Part shown: one piece after another, positions 1-3,958 of the stretch
Layout of the letters: each line of letters starts with the position of its first letter
Numbering within the stretch: the stretch's first letter is position 1
NCBI GenBank assembly: GCA_030592655.1
Contig: JAUVIQ010000161.1
Span: 1-7,361, forward strand
Source: Planctomycetales bacterium
GTDB taxonomy: Bacteria; Planctomycetota; Phycisphaerae; SM23-33
Length of the DNA stretch: 7,361 bases
Direction: 5' to 3'
Program-made: the position numbers and the translations under genes
Notes under the pieces: generated by a model
Databases searched by the model: none
What the model was told of the DNA's origin: nothing
Seen by the model: the letters and a program-made list of their open reading frames with translations, nothing else

Positions 1-272
1 ACGATACTATTGCCGGCTGGGGCAGTGATAGTGATCTGATGCTTGAAGATGCGAGGGGGCTGACGCTTGGAATCCACCTGGGGCTTAACGATAGTTTCGA
101 CAACACATCCGCGCCTACGGGTTATTTTGACGTAATCGGCATTATGGACCAGGCGGACTGGTCCGGCAAGGGCGGATACCAACTGCTGGTGATGAATGCC
201 GGCGATGTACCCGAACCGACGGTAATGGTTCTGCTGGGGATGGGCGCGCTGGCTGTGATTAGGAGAAAATAG
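1..272 (+). CDS. PEP-CTERM sorting-domain protein, 3' end only
   Basis: The reading frame is open from the window edge (first full codon at position 3) to a TAG at 270-272, so at least 89 residues of the C-terminus are present and the true start lies upstream. The last 20 or so residues form a PEP-CTERM tail: a PEP triplet (VPEPTV), a hydrophobic stretch (VMVLLGMGALAVI) and a terminal RRK. In this family the tail directs an exported protein to an exosortase, which cleaves near PEP and releases the protein to the envelope or extracellular matrix. The preceding part (GYFDVIGIMDQ, GYQLLV) resembles the end of the OB-fold/lamin-tail-like domains seen just before PEP-CTERM tails in planctomycete secreted proteins; that is recalled resemblance, not a search. 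The final RK codons and the stop lie in a 23-26 bp repeat. The internal ATG at 39 is not the start. Function is unknown beyond secretion. Confidence 0.85.
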   Translation, partial: DTIAGWGSDSDLMLEDARGLTLGIHLGLNDSFDNTSAPTGYFDVIGIMDQADWSGKGGYQLLVMNAGDVPEPTVMVLLGMGALAVIRRK

Positions 273-287
273 GGACGCTAACCTATT
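265..287. repeat. Hairpin repeat copy 1 (direct, lacks 3 bases)
   Basis: This copy is identical to the first 23 bases of the repeat at 289-314. It starts 24 bp upstream of copy 2, so the two are an immediate tandem pair. It overlaps the end of the upstream gene: its first bases encode part of the last Arg codon, the Lys codon and the TAG stop at 270-272. Its hairpin stem is incomplete at the 3' side (CCTATT rather than CCTATTTTC). Confidence 0.85.
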
Positions 288-288
288 A

Positions 289-314
289 GAAAATAGGGAC
301 GCTAACCTATTTTC
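289..314. repeat. Hairpin repeat copy 2 (direct, complete)
   Basis: This is a 26-bp unit with a 9-bp stem, GAAAATAGG against CCTATTTTC, and an 8-nt loop, GACGCTAA. It is an exact reverse complement of the unit at 386-411. A short self-complementary unit present in both orientations between genes is the layout of REP/BIME elements, which in many bacteria are mobilised by Y1-type (RAYT) transposases. No such transposase lies in this window. The loop, not the stem, carries the asymmetry that gives the unit an orientation. Confidence 0.85.
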
Positions 315-317
315 TGT

Positions 318-346
318 TTGGCATGATATTCGTCGATAATTGTTAT
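318..346 (+). promoter_or_regulatory. Possible sigma-70 type promoter for the pseudopilin/metal operon
   Basis: TTGGCA at 318-323 (5 of 6 to TTGACA) is followed, after a 17-bp spacer, by TGTTAT at 341-346 (4 of 6 to TATAAT). It is in the right orientation and lies in the spacer of the inverted repeat pair, about 85 bp before the pseudopilin ATG. The -10 match is weak and A+T-rich spacers give such matches by chance, so this is only a candidate. Confidence 0.25.
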
Positions 347-385
347 TGATGGTTGATATTGGTTACTTATGCTGCGAACAGCACA

Positions 386-411
386 GAAAATAGGTTAGCG
401 TCCCTATTTTC
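386..411. repeat. Hairpin repeat copy 3 (inverted)
   Basis: This copy is the exact 26-base reverse complement of 289-314, with 71 bp between them. The pair could fold either as two separate 9-bp hairpins or as one 26-bp stem enclosing the 71-nt spacer. It lies 21 bp upstream of the pseudopilin start and would be in that gene's 5' leader if transcription begins in the spacer. Confidence 0.85.
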
Positions 412-415
412 GTAT

Positions 416-430
416 TTTCGCATAGCGAAA
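416..430 (+). promoter_or_regulatory. Small hairpin directly before the pseudopilin start
   Basis: TTTCGC at 416-421 and GCGAAA at 425-430 form a perfect 6-bp stem with a 3-nt loop (ATA), ending 2 nt before the ATG at 433. It occupies the place where a Shine-Dalgarno sequence would be, and none is visible. It could reduce ribosome access or simply mark a leaderless or SD-independent start. A role is inferred only from its position. Confidence 0.4.
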
Positions 431-432
431 CA

Positions 433-1086
433 ATGCGACTCAACAGACACAATTCAGACGGTTTTACATTGGTCGAATTACTCGTCGTTGTGGCGATTAT
501 CGCGCTACTGGTGTCGATATTGCTTCCTTCGCTGGGGGCCGCCAAGACGGCAGCCCGAATAGTCAAGGCCCACGCCGAGTTACGCAATATCACGATCGCG
601 CTGACTATGTACCGACATGTAAACGGGAAGAAACTGCCGCCGACACGGTTTTCGTGCAGTATGCAGAACGCTTACGATCTTCCGATCGAACTGGCGGAGC
701 AAAATCTACTGCCGGGCGACAGGAAGGATACGATTACGGTCGTTGGCGTGCCGGACGCTTTCAGCGCCGGGGAAACATATAAATATCGCGCTCCAGGCCC
801 TGCGATTATGAACGAGTCGGTGCTTATGGAAAACGCCGCTACGTTGTGGGTTCCGAATGATTTTCCCGATTGCGGCGGCACAGGTGGACGGTATTACAAC
901 GACGCCGGCGAGTCTCCCGTGCGGTACGCTCTCTGGAGTATCGGGCCTGACGCCAACTCGCCGAAGTTCGCCGACACTCCCGGGCGAGGGCCGATTCCAA
1001 ACCGGTTCTGGTGCACCGGAGCCTCCGACAGCGGGTTCATCACCCACTTTGAAGACCAGGACGGCAACATACACCCCAGTCCGTAA
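433..1086 (+). CDS. Type II secretion/pilin-like prepilin (pseudopilin) with N-terminal methylation motif
   Basis: The 217-residue product begins with a short basic leader (residues 1-10) followed by the classic prepilin motif, GFTLVELLVVVAIIALL. Prepilin peptidase should cut after Gly10, leaving Phe11 as the mature first residue and Glu15 as the conserved Glu5. Residues 11-32 form the hydrophobic assembly helix, continued by an amphipathic segment to about residue 60. The soluble part has a GspG-like YALWSIGPD stretch (165-173) and three cysteines (75, 147, 194). Such proteins assemble into short pseudopili that span the periplasm in type II secretion. Planctomycetes carry many of them of unknown individual function. 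No other secretion gene is nearby. It is followed 19 bp later by a metal-binding lipoprotein gene, so it appears to lead that operon. The ATG at 433 is chosen because it gives the normal leader length; it has no clear ribosome-binding site and a hairpin sits just before it. Confidence 0.88.
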   Translation: MRLNRHNSDGFTLVELLVVVAIIALLVSILLPSLGAAKTAARIVKAHAELRNITIALTMYRHVNGKKLPPTRFSCSMQNAYDLPIELAEQNLLPGDRKDTITVVGVPDAFSAGETYKYRAPGPAIMNESVLMENAATLWVPNDFPDCGGTGGRYYNDAGESPVRYALWSIGPDANSPKFADTPGRGPIPNRFWCTGASDSGFITHFEDQDGNIHPSP

Positions 1087-1094
1087 CAGCGGTG

Positions 1095-1100
1095 AAAGGA
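1095..1100 (+). promoter_or_regulatory. Ribosome-binding site that decides the lipoprotein start
   Basis: AAAGGA lies 5 nt before the ATG at 1106, a good spacing. It overlaps the alternative in-frame ATG at 1100, which could not use it. This favours 1106 as the start. Confidence 0.6.
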
Positions 1101-1105
1101 TGTCG

Positions 1106-1912
1106 ATGAAACGTTGCATCGTTATTTTCGGATTATGTTTATCGTCGTTGATTGCGGTTGCCGGTTGCAGTAAGGACGAACCGCCTGAAGCGGCGGCGAC
1201 GACGTCATTTCTGGAATGTGCTGCCCGTGAAATGCTCCAAAACGGCAAGCCCATCCTACGCCTGTCCGGGCCGGGAACGTGTCCGGGAAGTTTCGACGCT
1301 CGCCCGTCGCAGATTCAGCAACTACGCGATTGCCGGGTGCTACTGCGACAGGATTTCCAGGACTCGCTGGAAGAAAAACTCTCGCACCTCAAAGACGCCG
1401 GACTGCAAATCACCTCGATAAAGATTAAAGGCGGGCTGTGCGAACCGGAAAGTTACCTATCAGCCTGTCGTCAGACAGCCGACGCCTTCGTATCAGCCGA
1501 ATTGCTCGACCGCACCACAGCCGACGACCGTCTGAAAAAGATAACCGAACGAATGGCGTCGCTGAGCGAATGGGCCAAGGGGCGGATTGAATCGGCGAAA
1601 CTCAAAGGTTCGCCCGTACTCGCCAGTCGTCACCAGGCCGCTTTTTGCCGGTATCTGGGCCTGAACGTCGTAGCCACATTCAAAAGTTCTGATGCCGCCG
1701 GTATCAGCGAAATCGACGCCGCCGTCCGCTCGGCAAGGTCAGCCGGTGTGAAGATAATCATCGCAAATCTACCGAAAGGTCGGCAACTCGCCGATTCACT
1801 GGCAGAGCGGATTGGGGCGAAGGTCGTTGTCTTCGGAAATTTTCCCGACGACGACGGGTTCGATAAACTCATCCGCGATAACGTCGAAAAACTTCTCGCC
1901 TCTAACAGATGA
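1106..1912 (+). CDS. Metal (Zn/Mn) ABC transporter substrate-binding lipoprotein, ZnuA/TroA family
   Basis: The 268-residue product has a lipoprotein signal: basic MKR, a hydrophobic segment and the lipobox VAGC with Cys21 as the lipidated residue. The rest follows the two-lobed TroA/ZnuA fold: an N-lobe with TCPGSFDARPSQ (58-69), a long linker helix around 135-167, and a C-lobe with SRHQAAFCRYLGL (174-186). It should capture a transition metal outside the membrane and hand it to the permease encoded downstream. Canonical ZnuA uses three His and one acidic residue. Here only His176 is clearly kept; the first His position is Gly61/Ser62 and the second region reads GGLCEP (109-114). Cys59, Cys112 and acidic residues could substitute, or the specificity may have changed. 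The gene lies 19 bp after the pseudopilin gene and before the ATPase and permease genes. The frame is also open upstream to 857 but that part overlaps the pseudopilin gene. I leave the symbol blank because the metal is uncertain. Confidence 0.85.
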   Translation: MKRCIVIFGLCLSSLIAVAGCSKDEPPEAAATTSFLECAAREMLQNGKPILRLSGPGTCPGSFDARPSQIQQLRDCRVLLRQDFQDSLEEKLSHLKDAGLQITSIKIKGGLCEPESYLSACRQTADAFVSAELLDRTTADDRLKKITERMASLSEWAKGRIESAKLKGSPVLASRHQAAFCRYLGLNVVATFKSSDAAGISEIDAAVRSARSAGVKIIIANLPKGRQLADSLAERIGAKVVVFGNFPDDDGFDKLIRDNVEKLLASNR

Positions 1913-1918
1913 TTTTTA

Positions 1919-1978
1919 CGTAGCACGGGCGTCTCGCCCGTGAATTCTTTTTCGCACGGGCGAGACGCCCGTGTTACG
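1919..1978. repeat. Perfect 19-bp inverted repeat (extended to 24 bp with one G-T pair) between lipoprotein and ATPase genes
   Basis: CACGGGCGTCTCGCCCGTG at 1924-1942 is repeated as its exact reverse complement at 1955-1973, with 12 bp between. The pairing continues outward (1919-1923 with 1974-1978) with one G-T pair. Each arm is itself a hairpin: CACGGGCG/CGCCCGTG with a 3-nt loop. GC-rich palindromes of this kind recur in intergenic regions of planctomycete genomes as far as I recall, so this is probably a member of a dispersed family rather than an operon-specific signal. It almost fills the 71-bp gap, ending only 5 bp before the next start codon. Confidence 0.9.
1924..1952 (+). terminator. 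Intrinsic-terminator-like hairpin plus T-run inside the metal operon
   Basis: The first arm of the repeat folds alone into an 8-bp G+C-rich stem with a 3-nt loop (1924-1942). It is followed by AATTCTTTTT (1943-1952), which resembles a U-tract displaced by about 5 nt. As RNA emerges, this hairpin can form before the second arm is made. It could partly terminate transcription after the lipoprotein gene, giving more binding protein than transporter. The displaced U-tract lowers confidence. Confidence 0.4.
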
Positions 1979-1983
1979 AAATT

Positions 1984-2790
1984 ATGTCCGATTCGGTGAT
2001 ACAGATTGATAACCTGGAGGTTCGCGCAGGCGGACGGATAATCCTTTCGGTCGAAAACCTTTCTATCGCTGCCGGCGAATCTGTTACCGTGCTTGGCCCA
2101 AACGGTGCGGGCAAGAGCACGCTGTTGAAATGCTGCCTGGGATTTTTCAAGCACGGTTCGTCGGGTCAGGTTCGGCTGCTGGGCGAGAATGTGCCACGTC
2201 TCGGCGCTGCGGGTTTGAGCCGACTTCGCAGGCGAGTCGGATACGTCCCGCAGGTTCTTGCCGCTCACAGCGAAGTGCCATTGACGCTCCGTGAGGTCGT
2301 CGCCATTGGCAGAAGCGGTATCGCCGGATTGCTCCGCCCGTTGGGACAGAACGACTGGCGAATAGTCGATGAGTGGATAGACCGGCTGGGGCTGGGGCAA
2401 CTGGCAGGCAACGCTTACAGCGACTTATCCGGCGGGGAGCAGCGAAAGGCGCTCATCGCGCGGGCAATGGTTCAGCTGCCGGAATTGCTCGTACTCGACG
2501 AGCCGACGGCCAATCTCGATTTATTCTGGCGCGAGCAGATCGTCGGCGTCATGGATGAACTCTTCCGGCAAATCCACATGACCATCTTACTGGTCTGCCA
2601 CGAGTTGGAGGTCATACCCCCCTGCTGCCGGCGTGTGGTGCTCCTGGAGGATGGGCGAATCTCGTCTGACGGAACGCCTGAAGAAGTGCTGACGACCGAG
2701 CGGATCGCCTCTCTTTACGGCGGCTCGCTCACAGTAGTGCACAACGGCGACCGCCACGCGGTAATTCCGTCCGGGGGGATGGAGCGATGA
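1984..2790 (+). CDS. znuC: Metal (Zn/Mn) ABC transporter ATP-binding protein, ZnuC-like
   Basis: The 268-residue product has all ABC ATPase motifs in order: Walker A GPNGAGKST (38-46), Q-loop Gln90 in GYVPQ, signature LSGGEQ (148-153), Walker B LLVLDEP (168-174) with catalytic Glu173, D-loop NLD (177-179) and switch His206 in CHELE. It sits on the cytoplasmic face and powers import through the ABC-3 type permease encoded next, with which it overlaps by 4 bp (ATGA), a sign of coupled translation. Its partner lipoprotein is encoded just upstream. No Shine-Dalgarno sequence is visible before ATG 1984, which begins 5 bp after the inverted repeat; an in-frame GTG at 1996 is an alternative start with no better signal. 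Family assignment is firm from motifs and context. Zinc rather than manganese is inference. Confidence 0.93.
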   Translation: MSDSVIQIDNLEVRAGGRIILSVENLSIAAGESVTVLGPNGAGKSTLLKCCLGFFKHGSSGQVRLLGENVPRLGAAGLSRLRRRVGYVPQVLAAHSEVPLTLREVVAIGRSGIAGLLRPLGQNDWRIVDEWIDRLGLGQLAGNAYSDLSGGEQRKALIARAMVQLPELLVLDEPTANLDLFWREQIVGVMDELFRQIHMTILLVCHELEVIPPCCRRVVLLEDGRISSDGTPEEVLTTERIASLYGGSLTVVHNGDRHAVIPSGGMER

Positions 2791-3650
2791 GCGAACTTAT
2801 CGTCTGGCTGGCTGATTGGGCGCCTGTGATGGTAGGCGGAGCGGTGGCGGGTGCATCGACCGGGATGCTCGGCGTGTACATTATCGGGATGCGGATACCG
2901 TTCCTGGGCGTTTGTGTCTCGCACGCCGCCCTGGCCGGGGCTGTCTTCGGTTCACTGTTCGGACTTTCCGGGCCGATGCTGCTTGTCCCCGCACTGGCCG
3001 GGGCGATTGTAACAGCAATGCTCCTTGGAATGCTTGAGCCGGAAACGACGCGAATCAACATCAACGTTCTGATGGGGTTGCTGTTCACGCTGTCGATGGG
3101 ACTGGCGTTCCTTGGAATCGGGCTTTTCGATAAGTTTGACATGAGCGACAACAACGTTCGCAACCTGCTTTGGGGCAGCCTGATCTACTGCCGGTGGAGC
3201 CACGTGGCGCTTATGTCGGCGGTCGCCGCCGTTCAGGTCGCCTTCGTCGTGCTGTTCTACAAGGAGATGCGAGCGATAATGTTCAGCCGATTTCACGCCG
3301 CCGCCGCCGGTGTGCACGTTACATTCGTCTGGACGATATTCCTTGTTCTCACTGCGGCTGTGCTGACGGTGAATTTCCAGACAATCGGAGGCCTGATGAT
3401 CTATTCACTCATGGCCAATCCCGCAGCCGCCGCTTTTCTGCTGGTCAAAGGACACGGGCGGGCGCTAGGCGTTGCGATGTTGCTTGGTGCAGCCAGCGGG
3501 CTTGGCGGTTTCGTCATCTCCGCTGTTGCCGACCTTCCGACCGGAGCGATGATCGTAATTTTCTCATCGACCCTGGTCGGCCTGTCGGCTGTGGTGAATT
3601 ATTGGCGGCGCAGAGGAAAAAGTGGGCTGGGTCGAACACCCATGAGATAA
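2787..3650 (+). CDS. znuB: Metal (Zn/Mn) ABC transporter permease, ZnuB-like (ABC-3 family)
   Basis: The 287-residue product is very hydrophobic, with about eight or nine predicted membrane segments, roughly at 12-34, 38-58, 62-82, 92-114, 137-157, 176-196, 198-220, 226-247 and 252-273. Family marks are PFLGVCVSHAALAGAVFG (38-55), matching the usual FLGDALSHA...G stretch but without the Asp, and FQTIGGLMIYSLMANPAAAA (197-216), matching the conserved helix before the last pair. The length is normal for ABC-3 permeases. It forms the transmembrane channel, probably as a dimer, for the metal delivered by the lipoprotein. The start ATG overlaps the ATPase stop by 4 bp, and a GGGGGGATGGAG stretch just before it can serve as ribosome-binding site. 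The C-terminus is a short basic tail (RRRGK). I see no convincing terminator after it. Confidence 0.92.
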   Translation: MSELIVWLADWAPVMVGGAVAGASTGMLGVYIIGMRIPFLGVCVSHAALAGAVFGSLFGLSGPMLLVPALAGAIVTAMLLGMLEPETTRININVLMGLLFTLSMGLAFLGIGLFDKFDMSDNNVRNLLWGSLIYCRWSHVALMSAVAAVQVAFVVLFYKEMRAIMFSRFHAAAAGVHVTFVWTIFLVLTAAVLTVNFQTIGGLMIYSLMANPAAAAFLLVKGHGRALGVAMLLGAASGLGGFVISAVADLPTGAMIVIFSSTLVGLSAVVNYWRRRGKSGLGRTPMR

Positions 3651-3715
3651 ACTCAGTGGGTAAAGTCCGTGAGGCCCCCTTTTACTTTCGCCCCCCAAAA
3701 TAAAGGTATTTCTGC

Positions 3716-3743
3716 TTGACACAATCACTGATTGTGGTATAAT
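3716..3743 (+). promoter_or_regulatory. Strong sigma-70 promoter with extended -10
   Basis: TTGACA at 3716-3721 and TATAAT at 3738-3743 are both perfect consensus boxes, separated by 16 bp. TGG at 3735-3737 directly before the -10 gives the extended -10 TGn motif. Transcription would start near 3750, leaving a leader of about 210 nt before the PEP-CTERM gene. It is the clearest promoter in the window. Confidence 0.85.
3720..3736. promoter_or_regulatory. 17-bp perfect palindrome in the promoter spacer (candidate operator)
   Basis: CACAATCACTGATTGTG is an 8-1-8 perfect palindrome that overlaps the last two bases of the -35 box and fills the spacer up to one base before the -10 box. A dimeric repressor bound there would block RNA polymerase. 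The regulator is unknown, no regulator gene lies in this window, and I do not recognise the site. Confidence 0.5.
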
Positions 3744-3805
3744 ATAGATATCAAGTCGGAGATGCAGATCTTTTTGTATAGATTAATACGTAAGGGTCAT
3801 CGATA

Positions 3806-3819
3806 GCCGAAGGAGCGGC
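3806..3819 (+). other. Short leader hairpin exposing AAGGAG in its loop
   Basis: GCCG at 3806-3809 pairs with CGGC at 3816-3819 around the 6-nt loop AAGGAG. The loop is a perfect anti-16S sequence but no start codon with a usable frame follows it, so it may be accidental. Confidence 0.25.
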
Positions 3820-3869
3820 GTCTTTACAATCAAAACAAGAAGAATTTACGGGAAAATAGAGGGAATTTT

Positions 3870-3908
3870 CTTTACCGGCCCGTAGCGTGTGGCTGCGGGA
3901 AGGTAAAG
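3870..3908 (+). other. Bipartite hairpin in the PEP-CTERM gene leader
   Basis: CTTTACC (3870-3876) pairs with GGTAAAG (3902-3908). Inside it, after a GG/AA internal loop, CCCGTAG (3879-3885) pairs with CTGCGGG (3893-3899) with one G-U pair, around a 7-nt loop. That makes 14 pairs over 39 nt. No T-run follows, so it is not a terminator. It could stabilise the message or be part of a regulatory RNA. It does not match a riboswitch class that I can recognise by eye. Confidence 0.5.
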
Positions 3909-3909
3909 C

Positions 3910-3936
3910 GCCTGAAACAGCCTGCTCATTACAGGC
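3910..3936 (+). other. Two alternative small stems near the ribosome-binding site
   Basis: GCCTG occurs at 3910-3914 and again at 3920-3924, and either can pair with CAGGC at 3932-3936. The two pairings exclude each other. The ribosome-binding site begins 10 nt downstream. The stems are only 5 bp, so any switching role is speculative. Confidence 0.25.
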
Positions 3937-3945
3937 ACATCAGAC

Positions 3946-3951
3946 AAGGAG
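3946..3951 (+). promoter_or_regulatory. Ribosome-binding site of the PEP-CTERM gene
   Basis: AAGGAG is 7 nt before ATG 3959. This strong, well-spaced site fixes the start and rules out the upstream GTG at 3887. Confidence 0.85.
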
Positions 3952-3958
3952 AAAGAAG

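Larger units (their letters stand above)
3651..3958 (+). other. Intergenic region: promoter, palindrome and structured leader of the PEP-CTERM gene
   Basis: This stretch of about 308 bp has no credible gene. The first 65 bp after the permease stop contain a run of C residues (3690-3696) and A+T-rich sequence but no good terminator hairpin. Then come a very strong promoter (3716-3743), a palindrome in its spacer, and a leader of about 210 nt with hairpins, ending in a good ribosome-binding site. A frame open from GTG 3887 joins the downstream gene but would place 24 residues before the signal peptide, so it is treated as non-coding. Confidence 0.75.

Noticed and set aside
318..385. Zur or MntR operator before the metal operon
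   Set aside because: The A+T-rich spacer has loose ATTGTTATTGAT-like matches but no clear dyad resembling known boxes.
289..411. CRISPR array
   Set aside because: There are only three repeat copies, one inverted and two abutting, with no regular spacers and no cas gene.
857..1105. Extended start of the lipoprotein gene
   Set aside because: It would overlap the pseudopilin gene by about 230 bp and bury the lipoprotein signal in the middle of the protein.
1630..2400. 256-residue minus-strand frame crossing the lipoprotein-ATPase junction
   Set aside because: It runs antisense through two well-supported genes and the intergenic palindrome; the ASRPCEKEF and TGETPVL part is translated repeat.
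3651..3715. Terminator after the permease gene
   Set aside because: Only a weak GTAAA/TTTAC pairing and a C-run are present; no stable stem followed by a T-run.
3800..3820. Glycine or cyclic-di-GMP riboswitch suggested by GCCGAAGGAGC
   Set aside because: The remaining conserved parts of these aptamers are not visible nearby; a short match is not enough.
3887..3958. GTG start 24 codons upstream of the PEP-CTERM gene
   Set aside because: It lies in the leader hairpin, lacks a ribosome-binding site and would precede a normal signal peptide; ATG 3959 has AAGGAG at ideal spacing.
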